Below, piece by piece: positions 18,231 to 27,187 of a stretch of 64,000 nucleotides of DNA (the stretch's first letter is position 1; each line of letters starts with the position of its first letter). Origin of the DNA: Chryseobacterium gregarium DSM 19109 (GTDB lineage: Bacteria > Bacteroidota > Bacteroidia > Flavobacteriales > Weeksellaceae); NCBI RefSeq assembly GCF_000430845.1, contig NZ_AUMU01000019.1:1-64000 (forward strand), given 5' to 3'. The notes beneath the pieces are model-generated. The model had not been told where the DNA came from. It worked only from the letters and a program-made list of their open reading frames with translations, and did not search any database. Made by a program: the position numbers and the translations under genes.

Positions 18231-20369
18231 ATGACCAAAAAGATACTTCTGTCCGTATTCCTTTTGCCGGCTGTGATGACCTTTGCCCAGCAATATGGCG
18301 GAATGTGGATCCCAACGGAGCTGAATGAAAAAGAAATGAAAGAGCTGGGCATGAAAATCTCTGCAAAAGATATCTTCAATACCCAGAAGCCCAGCATCAA
18401 AGACGCTGTTGTGCAGTTTAACGGCGGATGTACAGCCGAAATTATTTCCCCTAAAGGATTATTGCTTACCAACCACCACTGCGGATACGGACAGATCCAG
18501 AATCATTCAACAGTCCAGAATGACCTTCTGACCAACGGTTTCTGGGCTAAAAATATGACGGGTGAATTGCCAAACCCCGGTGTAACCGTTGATTTTATTG
18601 TCGATATCAAAGAAGTGACCCCTCAGATCCTGGCCGGTACCGACAATCTTACCGAGCCTGAGCTTTCGAAGAAAATCACCAATAATATGGAGATCTATAA
18701 AAATGCTCAGAAAATACAGCCGTATCAGTCGGTTTCCGTGAGATCAATGTATTACGGGAATAAATTCTACGCTTTTACCATTGAGACCTATAAAGACATC
18801 CGTCTGGTAGGTGCCCCGCCGCAAAGTATCGGAAAATTCGGTTCTGACACGGATAACTGGGTATGGCCGAGACACACGGGAGACTTTTCTATGTTCCGTA
18901 TTTATGCCGATAAAAATAACAAACCGGCAGAATATTCCAAGGACAATGTTCCGTATATCCCGAAACATTATCTTCCGGTTTCCATCAGGGATAAAAATGA
19001 AAATGATTTCACCTTCGTTTTCGGTTTCCCGGGAAGAACTACGGAATACCTTCCTGCCATTGCGGTTGACAAAATCATGAAAGAGATCGATCCGGCCAGA
19101 ATTGCCGTGAGGGATGTGGCACTGAAAACTCTTGATGAAAAAATGCGTTCGGATGATGCCACCCGTATCCAGTACGCTTCCAAATACGCTTCCGTAGCGA
19201 ACTACTGGAAAAAATGGATCGGTGAAGTGGAAGGCCTTAAAAAATCAAATGCAGTCGCTAAAAAAACCACTTACGAAAATACTTTAGCAGCTAAAAATAT
19301 ACAGGTTAAAACCACACTGGATCAGCTGAACCAGCTTTACACTGACCAGGCACCTTATGCACTGAACAATGCCTATTATACGGAAGTACTCAGAAATGCC
19401 GAAACACTGGCTCTTGCTAATCTGTATTCCAATTATATCACTGCCGTAGAAGCAGGTAGAATGGATGAAAAAGGCACCCATTCTTTCAAAAGCAGACTGA
19501 CTTCATTCTATAAAGATTACAATCCGGAGCTGGATGCTAAAGTAACAGCCAAGCTTTTAGCTTTGTATGCCAATAAAACAGGACCCCAGTTTCTACCGTC
19601 AGGTTTCGATCAGTATAAAAATGAAGCACAGAACCTTCAGAAGCTTGAAGACCTTTCTAAAAACTCTGTGGTTTCCGGAAGGTCCGAGGTAAACGGGGCT
19701 TCTCTAAGCAAAGATATTGACAAGGCCTTCTCCAATCAGGACAAACTGATCAAAACCCTGAAAAAAGATCCTGTTTATCAGCTTTTCATGACCATGAAGG
19801 AAACGTATGCTGCAAAGGCAGACCCTCAGTTCACGGCTTTGCAGACAAAAATCGATGCCCTGCAGAAAACCTATATGGCCCAGCAGATGGCAACCGATAA
19901 AGACCGTAAGTTTTTCCCGGATGCCAATTCCACCCTGCGGGTGACTTACGGAAAAGTAAAAGGTTCTTCACCAAGGGATGCGGTTTCTTACAGCTACCAG
20001 ACCCACCTGGCCGGCGTAATGGAAAAATATGTTCCGGGAGATTACGAATTTGATGTTCCGAATAAGCTTATTGATCTTTACCAGAAAAAAGATTTCGGAA
20101 ATTACAAGGACAAAACCGGTGATGTTCCGGTAGGATTTACGGCGACCAACCATACGACCGGAGGAAACTCGGGAAGCCCGGCATTGGATGCCAACGGGAA
20201 CCTGGTAGGCTTAAATTTCGACAGGCAGTGGGAAGGAACGATGAGTGACATCAATTATGATCCGCGCTTCAGCAGAAACATTATGGTGGACACAAAATAC
20301 ATCCTGTTCATTATCGATAAATTTGCCGATTCCAAATGGCTGATTGACGAGATGAAAGTGGTGAAATAA
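18231..20369 (+). CDS. S46-family dipeptidyl-peptidase, DPP11 type (Asp/Glu-specific)
   Basis: A 712-residue secreted serine exopeptidase that releases dipeptides from peptide N-termini in the periplasm. A signal peptide (MTKKILLSVFLLPAVMTFA) is followed by a split chymotrypsin-fold domain. The triad is visible: His83 in LTNHHCGYG, Asp227 in MFRIYADKN, Ser647 in TTGGNSGSP. Residue Ser+18 is Arg665 (NFDRQWEG). In Porphyromonas the equivalent Arg673 defines DPP11, which cuts after acidic residues, whereas DPP7 has Gly there; I infer Asp/Glu specificity. Length fits the family. It is a single gene ending in a strong shared terminator. Confidence 0.93.
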   Translation: MTKKILLSVFLLPAVMTFAQQYGGMWIPTELNEKEMKELGMKISAKDIFNTQKPSIKDAVVQFNGGCTAEIISPKGLLLTNHHCGYGQIQNHSTVQNDLLTNGFWAKNMTGELPNPGVTVDFIVDIKEVTPQILAGTDNLTEPELSKKITNNMEIYKNAQKIQPYQSVSVRSMYYGNKFYAFTIETYKDIRLVGAPPQSIGKFGSDTDNWVWPRHTGDFSMFRIYADKNNKPAEYSKDNVPYIPKHYLPVSIRDKNENDFTFVFGFPGRTTEYLPAIAVDKIMKEIDPARIAVRDVALKTLDEKMRSDDATRIQYASKYASVANYWKKWIGEVEGLKKSNAVAKKTTYENTLAAKNIQVKTTLDQLNQLYTDQAPYALNNAYYTEVLRNAETLALANLYSNYITAVEAGRMDEKGTHSFKSRLTSFYKDYNPELDAKVTAKLLALYANKTGPQFLPSGFDQYKNEAQNLQKLEDLSKNSVVSGRSEVNGASLSKDIDKAFSNQDKLIKTLKKDPVYQLFMTMKETYAAKADPQFTALQTKIDALQKTYMAQQMATDKDRKFFPDANSTLRVTYGKVKGSSPRDAVSYSYQTHLAGVMEKYVPGDYEFDVPNKLIDLYQKKDFGNYKDKTGDVPVGFTATNHTTGGNSGSPALDANGNLVGLNFDRQWEGTMSDINYDPRFSRNIMVDTKYILFIIDKFADSKWLIDEMKVVK

Positions 20370-20390
20370 TCCCATTTTGTCTTACTGCAT

Positions 20391-20427
20391 AAATTTTCGG
20401 CCGCTCCAAAGGAGCGGCCGAAAATTT
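20391..20427. terminator. Bidirectional terminator between the DPP11 and M16 peptidase genes
   Basis: A perfect 17-bp stem (AAATTTTCGGCCGCTCC, AAA, GGAGCGGCCGAAAATTT) lies between two convergent genes, 21 bases after one stop and 4 bases after the other. T-rich flanks on both sides allow it to serve both strands. Confidence 0.93.
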
Positions 20428-20431
20428 TATA

Positions 20432-23299
20432 TTAATATCCGAAAATATCTTCCAGGCTGACTTCCTTAAAAGTTCCCATCTGACCGGCAGCTTCCCGGTT
20501 GAGGTTTTCCCTTTTCCCGATAATGGCAGTATTGAACTGAACGGATTTTATCTCAGCATCATAAAACGCTTTCAGGTTTTCAAATTTCAGATTTAAAATC
20601 TGGCCATAAATATCTTTCCTGAAATCATAACTGATGCCTATTTTTTTCAGCTTTAAGGTATTGAAGAAAATATTGGTCCTGGTAACGCGGGTAGAAGCAA
20701 TCTGCTTCAGGGCTGCATTCCGGGCATTCTCAAACTGGGCAGGCACTTCCGGCAGCTCGGCCATCAGCTCAGCCATTGTATCCACGGCAATCTGGAGCTT
20801 GTCCGGCTGTGTCCCGATATAGGTGGTAATATAGTCGTGATGCCCCAGTTTGGCATTGGGAGCGTACGACACATAGGCAGAATAGGCCAGGCTTTTGCTT
20901 TCACGGATTTCCTGGAAAACAATAGATGAAAGCCCTCTTCCGAAATATTCATTGAAAACGTTGATTTTCCCGAAATTACCTGTATTCACCTCATTTCCGC
21001 GTCCTACCTTGCTCATTTCCATCTGAACCATATCATAGTCGGTAAAATAAACATTTCCGGCAGTTTCCGGCTCGGGATAAGTTCTCGGCTCAGGGATCTG
21101 CAGGCTTTCCGGTTCAATATAATCCGGAATATAGGTTTTGAAATGTTCGAAATCCTTGCCGTAGAAAAAGAGCTGGTAAGGATATTCGAATAAAGCTTTT
21201 ATCCTGCCGGTGAATACTTCTGCGCTGCTTTTTTCAAGTTCCTCTTTGGAAACAATATCGGTGGATCGTGAAAAGGCACCCAGCTTGGTATAGTTGGTCA
21301 AAGCTGTCATGATCCGGTTTTTATCTTTTTTTACAGCCGTACGGTTTTCCAGAATGTTTTCTACAAACTGGTTATAAATTTCCTGATCCGGCTTTACCTG
21401 CTGCATCCAGTGCTGAAGCAGCTTTATTCCCTGCTCAATATGCTCCTCCAGGCCGTTCAGGGTAATCAGAAGCTGATCGCTGCTGGTTTTAAAGTCATTG
21501 CTTATCCCGATCTTGAAAAATTCATTTTTCAGGTCTTCGGGTGAGTACTGTTCAGTCCCGAGATACTGCAGAAGCTGAGTAGCGATTACCAGATTCCTGT
21601 CGTGATCGCTTCCCATAGGAAATATGAAATGGACCTGCGCCATATCATTGTACTTATTTTTAACAAAGCTTACCTGCTTTCCTTTAATGGTTTCCTTCTG
21701 AATTTCTTTATCATAATCTATAAACTCGGGCTGAATATCTGCTGTTTTTTCAGCCAGAATTTCTTTCAGAAAATCAGATTGTGCTTCCCTGTTGATTTTT
21801 ATAGGGGTAATTCCCGGGTTGTCAACACGCACCAGCTGATCATTAATTCCTTTTTCCTTATATACCGCTACATAATTATCCCTGAAAAATTCACGGGCAA
21901 AAGCAACAACATCCTCTTTGGTAAACTGTGCATATTCATCCATTTCATTCAGCTCCTCTTCCCAGGTTCGGCCCTTAATGTAGGTATCATACAGATTAGT
22001 AGCCAGCCCGTCTGCCGTTTCCAGAGATTTTATTCTTTGCAGCTTAAAATCATTGATGATAGCAGGAAGCATCCAGTCCGGGAAATCACCGCTTTTCAGC
22101 CGTTCAATTTCTTTCATGACCATATGTTCAGCTTCTTCCAGGATCTGATTTTCCTTAGGGACCGCCAAAACGGAAAAATAACCGTATTCCTTCAGGCCAA
22201 CCGAATAGGCCTGCGCCCAAAGCATTTTCTGGGTCTGGTTGATATGCAGGTCCAGCAGCCCGGCTTCTCCTCTGTTGCTTAAAATATTGGCCGCGATATC
22301 GGCAAGCATGGCTTCTCGGGTTCCGTAACTTTCAGTTCTCCAGGCCAGCTGGATCCTTGGTGTGGTAGGACTTTTTACTGTTCTCCTTACAATTTCCGTA
22401 ATCGGCTGCTCGGTTATCGGTATCTTTTCCGGAAGTTTTTTATAAGGAAGTGCCCCAAAATACTGATCTATAAGCTGGATTGTCTTCTCAAAATCCAGGT
22501 CGCCTACCAAAACCACAGCATAATTATTGGGAACATAATAATCATCAAAATACTTATGGATCGCCTTCATGGAAGGGTTTTTCAGGTGTTCCGCTTTTCC
22601 TAAGGTCGTCTGCTGGCCGTTCGAATGGTTCGGGAACAAAGCATCCATCATTTCGTACTGTACCAGTCTTGAGTCATTATCCTGCGCACGGTTGAACTCT
22701 TCATATACCGACTCAAGTTCCGTATGGAAGAGACGGAGCACCAGTTCCGAAAACCTTTCGCCTTCAATCTTCAGCCATTTTTCCAGCTCGTTGTTCGGGA
22801 TGTTGTTTTTATAGACCGTTTCATCAAACCACGTATGGGCATTGGTCCCGGAAGCACCCAGGGAAGAAATGACCTTGTCGTATTCATTGGCAATCGCATA
22901 CCGGCTGGCTTCTTGGGAAATTTCATCTATTTTTTTATAAATATCTGCTTTTTTCGCACCATCCGGTTCTGCTTTATGCTGTTCATACAGGTCTGAAATC
23001 CGGTCCAATAGCAATTTCTCCTTTTCCCAGTCCTGGGTTCCGATTCTGGAAGTCCCCTTAAACATCATATGCTCAAGGTAATGGGCAAGCCCCGTATTGT
23101 CGGCAGGGTCATTATTGCTTCCCGTTCTTATCGGGATGTAAGTCTGGATTCTGGGAGCATCTGAATTTTGGGCAAGGAAAACCTTCAGCCCGTTTTTCAG
23201 GGTATAAACCCTTACTTTATTTTCGTCATTGGTGACTGTGGTATATTCATAGCTATTGGGATCAGTGTGGACTGTTTCTTTGTATTTTTTTTCCGTCAT
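20432..23299 (-). CDS. M16-family (pitrilysin-type) zinc metallopeptidase
   Basis: A 955-residue two-lobed M16 peptidase. The inverted zinc motif HxxEH is HYLEH (73-77) in 'GLAHYLEHMMFKGT', and the third ligand Glu is in 'LESVYEEFNRAQD'. The C-terminal half repeats the fold without the zinc motif, as in pitrilysin and insulin-degrading enzyme, which degrade small proteins and peptides in a closed chamber. No signal peptide is seen, so it is probably cytoplasmic, although related Bacteroidota proteins can be exported. ATG 23299 is chosen; ATG 23308 and GTG 23320 are in-frame alternatives adding 3 and 7 residues. Confidence 0.92.
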   Translation of the reverse strand: MTEKKYKETVHTDPNSYEYTTVTNDENKVRVYTLKNGLKVFLAQNSDAPRIQTYIPIRTGSNNDPADNTGLAHYLEHMMFKGTSRIGTQDWEKEKLLLDRISDLYEQHKAEPDGAKKADIYKKIDEISQEASRYAIANEYDKVISSLGASGTNAHTWFDETVYKNNIPNNELEKWLKIEGERFSELVLRLFHTELESVYEEFNRAQDNDSRLVQYEMMDALFPNHSNGQQTTLGKAEHLKNPSMKAIHKYFDDYYVPNNYAVVLVGDLDFEKTIQLIDQYFGALPYKKLPEKIPITEQPITEIVRRTVKSPTTPRIQLAWRTESYGTREAMLADIAANILSNRGEAGLLDLHINQTQKMLWAQAYSVGLKEYGYFSVLAVPKENQILEEAEHMVMKEIERLKSGDFPDWMLPAIINDFKLQRIKSLETADGLATNLYDTYIKGRTWEEELNEMDEYAQFTKEDVVAFAREFFRDNYVAVYKEKGINDQLVRVDNPGITPIKINREAQSDFLKEILAEKTADIQPEFIDYDKEIQKETIKGKQVSFVKNKYNDMAQVHFIFPMGSDHDRNLVIATQLLQYLGTEQYSPEDLKNEFFKIGISNDFKTSSDQLLITLNGLEEHIEQGIKLLQHWMQQVKPDQEIYNQFVENILENRTAVKKDKNRIMTALTNYTKLGAFSRSTDIVSKEELEKSSAEVFTGRIKALFEYPYQLFFYGKDFEHFKTYIPDYIEPESLQIPEPRTYPEPETAGNVYFTDYDMVQMEMSKVGRGNEVNTGNFGKINVFNEYFGRGLSSIVFQEIRESKSLAYSAYVSYAPNAKLGHHDYITTYIGTQPDKLQIAVDTMAELMAELPEVPAQFENARNAALKQIASTRVTRTNIFFNTLKLKKIGISYDFRKDIYGQILNLKFENLKAFYDAEIKSVQFNTAIIGKRENLNREAAGQMGTFKEVSLEDIFGY

Positions 23300-23449
23300 A
23301 TTTATCATTTCATTATACACTCAAAGCTGAGGTATACAAATGTAAGCAATCGTAACATAATCGGCATCGTTTTTAAGACTAATGCATCTATAATCATCAT
23401 TTGTAAAAAATAAAACTAAAGTTTCCGTTAAACTGATTACCCATTATTT

Positions 23450-23540
23450 CGGGAGCTGTTTCCGGCTATCCGCTCATACTCCTCGCGCCTCTGCATACCC
23501 CTTCCGGCTGTGGGGTAACCGCTTCTATCCGGGCTAGGGT
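23450..23540. repeat. Conserved flavobacterial intergenic structured element, copy 2
   Basis: Plus-strand arms CGGGAGCTGTTTCCGGCT (23450-23467, continuing ATCCGCT) and CCGCTTCTATCCGGGCTAGG (23519-23538) match the minus-strand arms of the element at 4108-4186 with few changes. The middle differs and carries its own hairpin, TACCCC (23496-23501)/GGGGTA (23512-23517). Conserved arms around a variable hairpin suggest a structured repeat. It lies between two divergently transcribed genes; the rest of the gap 23300-23696 holds only the regulator's promoter. Confidence 0.65.
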
Positions 23541-23663
23541 AAAAGGCCGGTATATAAAAACACCTCAGCGTAGGAATCTGTTTCCGGATATTATGGTTTC
23601 TACCAAAGCCGGACAGATTTTAAAAACATGCAGGGGCTGGCAGATCTTACCGAATAAATTCGA

Positions 23664-23671
23664 TAAGTTTG
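23664..23671 (+). promoter_or_regulatory. -7 promoter box of the sigma-54 regulator
   Basis: TAAGTTTG matches TAnnTTTG and predicts a leader of about 19 bases before ATG 23697. No -33 TTG at the expected distance. Confidence 0.5.
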
Positions 23672-23696
23672 CATCAGTTTTCCAAAAAAATGCACC

Positions 23697-25022
23697 ATGT
23701 CCGGAACCATTCTGATCATCGATGATGAAATCAAGCTTCTTAAACTTTTGGGAATGATCCTTTCCCAGGAAGATTTTAACGTAAAACAAGCGTCAACAGC
23801 CCGTTCGGCAATGATCATGCTGGAACAGTATGAATTTGATGTGGTCTTAAGCGATGTCCGCCTCCCCGACGCGTTCGGAGTCGATCTGATCAAATCTGTC
23901 AAGGCAAAATACCCTCACCTGGAAATTATCTTAATGACGGCTTTTGGCAACATTACGGATGCTGTTCAGGCAATGAAAAACGGAGCCTATGATTATCTGG
24001 TAAAAGGCGATGATAATGAGAAAATTATCCCTTTGGTGTATAAAGCTCTGGAAAAGGTCAAACATAATAAATCCGGGATCATTCAAAAAAGCACGGCCCA
24101 AAAAGGATTTGAAAGTATTATCGGAAGTTCATCACTGATCGTTCAGGCTAAAAAACTGGCGGAAAGAGTCGCACTGACAGATTCCACCGTTCTTCTGACC
24201 GGAGAAACAGGAACCGGAAAAGAAGTTTTTGCCAATGCCATTCATGAAGGCAGCGACCGGAAGAAAAACAGTTTTGTGGCCATCAACTGCTCTGCTTTCA
24301 GTAAAGAAATCCTGGAAAGTGAACTTTTCGGGCACAAAGCCGGGTCGTTTACGGGAGCGGTAAAAGATAAGAAAGGCCTTATAGAAGAAGCCAACGCCGG
24401 AACTTTATTTCTGGATGAAATCGGTGAAATGCCTGTAGAATTGCAGGCCAAACTGCTTCGTGTCCTGGAAACCAAAGAATTTATCAAAATGGGCGAGACA
24501 AAAGTTTCAAAGTCCGATTTTAGATTGATTGCCGCCACCAACAGAAATCTTGAAGACGAAATAAAACAGGGGCATTTCCGTGAAGATTTATATTTCAGGT
24601 TAAATGTTTTCGAAATTATGCTTCCTCCGCTCCGTGAAAGAAAAGAAGATTTAAAAGCACTGGCTAAAAATTTTGTTGATGTCTTCTCTCAAAAATTACA
24701 TTTGTCCTCCGTCCAGGTTTCTCCGGAGTATTATAAAGCTTTGGAAAAAAACGACTGGAAAGGCAATATCCGTGAATTGAGAAATACCATTGAAAGGAGT
24801 CTGATCTTAATGAACGATAACGTTTTAGACCCAGAAAACCTTCCTCATTATTCTGAAAAACCTGCTGCAGAAAATGATTCTTTAAGTATACGGTCGTTGG
24901 AAAAAGAACATATTTTAAAAGTTTTGCAATACACCAAAGGCAACAAAGCGGAAGCTTCAAGATTACTTGAAATCGGTATTGCCACGCTGTACCGTAAATT
25001 GGAAGAATATCATTTGAGATAA
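23697..25022 (+). CDS. NtrC-type sigma-54-dependent response regulator, probable kdp regulator
   Basis: A 441-residue three-domain activator. The receiver (1-120) has the acidic pair in 'IIDDE', phosphoacceptor Asp53 in 'LSDVRLPD' and Lys in 'YLVKGDD'. The AAA+ domain (about 140-375) has Walker A GETGTGKE, Walker B 'TLFLDEIGEM' and the sigma-54 contact loop GSFTGA, a variant of the usual GAFTGA. The C-terminal Fis-type helix-turn-helix contains 'NKAEASRLLEIGIATLYRKL'. It has its own promoter and terminator and lies 450 bp before kdpA. The other half of the two-component pair is probably the kinase at 33708-35423 downstream of kdpC. It takes the place normally held by the OmpR-type KdpE. Target assignment is by position only. 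Confidence 0.9.
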   Translation: MSGTILIIDDEIKLLKLLGMILSQEDFNVKQASTARSAMIMLEQYEFDVVLSDVRLPDAFGVDLIKSVKAKYPHLEIILMTAFGNITDAVQAMKNGAYDYLVKGDDNEKIIPLVYKALEKVKHNKSGIIQKSTAQKGFESIIGSSSLIVQAKKLAERVALTDSTVLLTGETGTGKEVFANAIHEGSDRKKNSFVAINCSAFSKEILESELFGHKAGSFTGAVKDKKGLIEEANAGTLFLDEIGEMPVELQAKLLRVLETKEFIKMGETKVSKSDFRLIAATNRNLEDEIKQGHFREDLYFRLNVFEIMLPPLRERKEDLKALAKNFVDVFSQKLHLSSVQVSPEYYKALEKNDWKGNIRELRNTIERSLILMNDNVLDPENLPHYSEKPAAENDSLSIRSLEKEHILKVLQYTKGNKAEASRLLEIGIATLYRKLEEYHLR

Positions 25023-25048
25023 AATTAAACCCTATCATTTTAATAACG

Positions 25049-25075
25049 AGCCTATCATTCTGATAGGCTTTTTTG
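25049..25075 (+). terminator. Terminator of the regulator gene
   Basis: AGCCTATCA-TTC-TGATAGGCT followed by a T run, 27 bases after the stop codon. It separates the regulator transcript from the kdp genes, which therefore need their own promoter. Confidence 0.9.
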
Positions 25076-25155
25076 ATTTTTGGCACTACCCTAAAACCAT
25101 ATAAGTTACTATCAATAAAACACTTAAAACAAAAATTCATACAATGGACTTCATT

Positions 25156-25172
25156 TTGGCATCACTGGTTCA
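25156..25172 (+). promoter_or_regulatory. Weak sigma-54-like promoter candidate for kdp
   Basis: TTGGCATCACTGGTTCA keeps the -24 GG block (TTGGCA) and part of the -12 block, but the essential GC at -12 is TC. If used, transcription would start near 25183, 8 bases before the first small frame. It is the best candidate between the regulator's terminator and the kdp genes. No TAnnTTTG box was seen there. Confidence 0.3.
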
Positions 25173-25190
25173 GAATAAAATATTTAAAAA

Positions 25191-25298
25191 ATGACAGTTT
25201 CAGGAAAAATGTTTAAAAAACAGGAGCACTCGACAATCAGCCAACTGATCGTTCCGTATGCAGTATTCACCGTTTCAACTTTAAATACAGGGGTATGA
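25191..25298 (+). CDS. Possible 35-aa leader microprotein of the kdp operon
   Basis: ATG at 25191 opens a 35-codon frame with basic residues in the first half and a mildly hydrophobic end (LIVPYAVFTVSTLNT). Its TGA (25296-25298) overlaps the ATG of the next frame (25295), the coupling typical of co-translated genes. There is no family match known to me. It may be a real microprotein, a translated leader or chance. Confidence 0.35.
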   Translation: MTVSGKMFKKQEHSTISQLIVPYAVFTVSTLNTGV

Positions 25299-25378
25299 TA
25301 ACAGTTGTTTTAATCCTTCTGTGTGCAGGAATGTTCTGGCTCTTATACAAATCCGTTGAATTCTTTGATCAAATATAA
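25295..25378 (+). CDS. 27-aa single-TM microprotein upstream of kdpF
   Basis: A 27-residue peptide, mostly one hydrophobic helix (MITVVLILLCAGMFWLLY) ending 'KSVEFFDQI'. It starts in an ATGA overlap with the preceding frame and ends 5 bases before kdpF. Similar tiny peptides in front of kdpF in other Bacteroidota are recalled but not verified. Its layout resembles KdpF, a lipid-like stabiliser of the KdpABC complex, so it may be a second small subunit (inference). Confidence 0.55.
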   Translation: MITVVLILLCAGMFWLLYKSVEFFDQI

Positions 25379-25383
25379 AAACT

Positions 25384-25461
25384 ATGTGGAGTTTATTTTT
25401 CCTTTCCCTGCTCGCCTTTGGGTACATCTGCTATGTCTTAATGAAACCTGAAAAATTTTAA
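25384..25461 (+). CDS. kdpF: K+-transporting ATPase small subunit KdpF
   Basis: A 25-residue single-helix peptide: MWSLFFLSLLAFGYICY followed by 'VLMKPEKF'. The ending Y-x-L-x-(K/R)-P-E-(K/R)-F is the KdpF signature. KdpF sits between KdpA and membrane lipids and stabilises the complex. It ends 9 bases before kdpA. Confidence 0.85.
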   Translation: MWSLFFLSLLAFGYICYVLMKPEKF

Positions 25462-25470
25462 CCAACAATC

Positions 25471-27165
25471 ATGAATACAGAAATTTCAGGCATTATTGCC
25501 ATGTTTGCCGTTACATTGGTCATCGGTATTTTCTTAGGAAAATATATCGCTGATGTTTACGGGTATAAAAAAAACCTTTCAGACAGAATTTTTCAGCCGG
25601 TTGAAAATTTAATTTATAAAATCTCAGGCATCAACCCCGACAGGCAGATGACCTGGAAGCAGAATATGTATGCCCTGCTGACTATCAATGCCGTCTGGCT
25701 TATCTTAGGATTTTTCATTCTGTTAAACCAGTCGTGGCTTCCTCTCAATCCTGATGGCAATTCCGATATGTCCCCAGACCTCGCCTTTAATACGGCGATC
25801 TCTTTCCTGGTCAACTGTAATTTACAGCATTATTCGGGCGAAACGGGAGTGAGTTATCTGAGCCAGCTGTATCTTATGTTCCTGCAGTTTGTAACGGCCG
25901 CTACCGGAATGGCTGCAATGGCTGTGCTGTTCAGGGCCTTTAAGGAAAAAACGACTACAGAACTGGGGAATTTTTACGACTTTTTCATCAAATCCGTCAC
26001 CAGAATCCTGGTTCCGATCAGTATCGTAGTGGCATTTATTCTTTCCGCCAGCGGCAGCCCGATGACCTTTGAAGGCAAAGACCATATTACGACACTGGAA
26101 GGGCAGAATGTTGAGGTCTCAAGAGGCCCGGCAGCAGCTTTTATTGCGATTAAGCATCTGGGAACCAACGGCGGCGGGTTTTTCGGAGCCAACTCGGCAC
26201 ATCCGCTTGAAAACCCGAATTACCTGACCAATATGACTGAAATGGTCACACAGATGATTATTCCTTTTGCATTGGTATTTGCGCTTGGGTTTTATTTAAA
26301 GAAAAGAAAGCTCTCATGGACAATTTTTACAGTCATGACCATTGGTTTTCTGGCATTGACCGTTCCGAACATAATCAATGAAACCAATGGAAACCCGCTG
26401 ATTACCCAAATGGGAACTGATTCGCATCTCGGCGCTATGGAAGGCAAGGAAATCCGCTTTGGAAGTGCGGCCTCGGCCTACTGGAGCATTGCCACAACCG
26501 TGATCTCAACAGGCTCTGTGAATGCCATGCACGACAGCACCATGCCGCTTTCCGGAATGAACCAGCTGCTCGCCATGATGATCAACTGTTTCTATGGCGG
26601 TTGCGGTGTCGGGATTCTCAACTATTTTATCTTCATCATTCTTGCCGTGTTTATGAGCGGTCTGATGGTCGGGAGAACCCCTGAATTTTTAGGGAAGAAA
26701 ATTGAAGCCAAAGAAATGAAGATCGCCATGATTATAGCCCTGTTCCATCCGTTCCTGATTCTTGTAGGGACTGCACTAACAGCTTATTTCCCGGAATTCG
26801 GAGCTAAAACACTCAACAATACCGGATTCCATGGATTCAGCGAAATGCTGTACGAATTTACCTCGTCTTCCGCCAATAACGGTTCCGGATTTGAAGGCCT
26901 GGGCGACAATACACCCTGGTGGAACATTTCAACAGGAATGGTGCTGCTGTTTTCAAGATTCATCCCGATTATCGGCCCGATTGCGATTGCAGGATTACTG
27001 GCCGGTAAAAAATACATCCCGGAAAGTGCCGGAACCCTTAAGACAGATACCGCCACCTTCGGATTTATGACCTTGGCCGTCATTCTGCTGATTGCCGCCC
27101 TGTCATTCTTCCCGGCGCTTACTTTGGGACCGATAGCAGAACAAATCCAATATTTTTCCAAATAA
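25471..27165 (+). CDS. kdpA: K+-transporting ATPase subunit A (channel-like subunit)
   Basis: KdpA (564 aa) binds and translocates K+ in the inner-membrane KdpFABC complex. It is related to KtrB/TrkH channels, with four membrane-pore-membrane repeats. The selectivity-filter loops are visible: 'NCNLQHYSGE' in repeat 1, 'TNGGGFFGANSAHPLENP' in repeat 2, 'SVNAMHDSTMPLSG' with the 'NCFYGGCGVGILNYF' loop in repeat 3, and 'SSANNGSGFEGL' in repeat 4. About ten hydrophobic helices are seen. Length is normal for the family. A structured gap of about 150 bases separates it from kdpB. Confidence 0.97.
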   Translation: MNTEISGIIAMFAVTLVIGIFLGKYIADVYGYKKNLSDRIFQPVENLIYKISGINPDRQMTWKQNMYALLTINAVWLILGFFILLNQSWLPLNPDGNSDMSPDLAFNTAISFLVNCNLQHYSGETGVSYLSQLYLMFLQFVTAATGMAAMAVLFRAFKEKTTTELGNFYDFFIKSVTRILVPISIVVAFILSASGSPMTFEGKDHITTLEGQNVEVSRGPAAAFIAIKHLGTNGGGFFGANSAHPLENPNYLTNMTEMVTQMIIPFALVFALGFYLKKRKLSWTIFTVMTIGFLALTVPNIINETNGNPLITQMGTDSHLGAMEGKEIRFGSAASAYWSIATTVISTGSVNAMHDSTMPLSGMNQLLAMMINCFYGGCGVGILNYFIFIILAVFMSGLMVGRTPEFLGKKIEAKEMKIAMIIALFHPFLILVGTALTAYFPEFGAKTLNNTGFHGFSEMLYEFTSSSANNGSGFEGLGDNTPWWNISTGMVLLFSRFIPIIGPIAIAGLLAGKKYIPESAGTLKTDTATFGFMTLAVILLIAALSFFPALTLGPIAEQIQYFSK

Positions 27166-27187
27166 AAATTAAACAATTAAAACATCA

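Noticed and set aside
21602-22282. A plus-strand open frame of 226 codons inside the M16 peptidase gene.
   Set aside because: It is antisense to a conserved enzyme, rich in Phe/Leu/Ile as expected of an antisense shadow, and has no start signals.
25077-25094. A second TTGGCAC sequence resembling a sigma-54 -24 element just after the regulator's terminator.
   Set aside because: The -12 region reads TAAAA with no TTGC at the right spacing, and it would start transcription about 90 bases before the first small frame.
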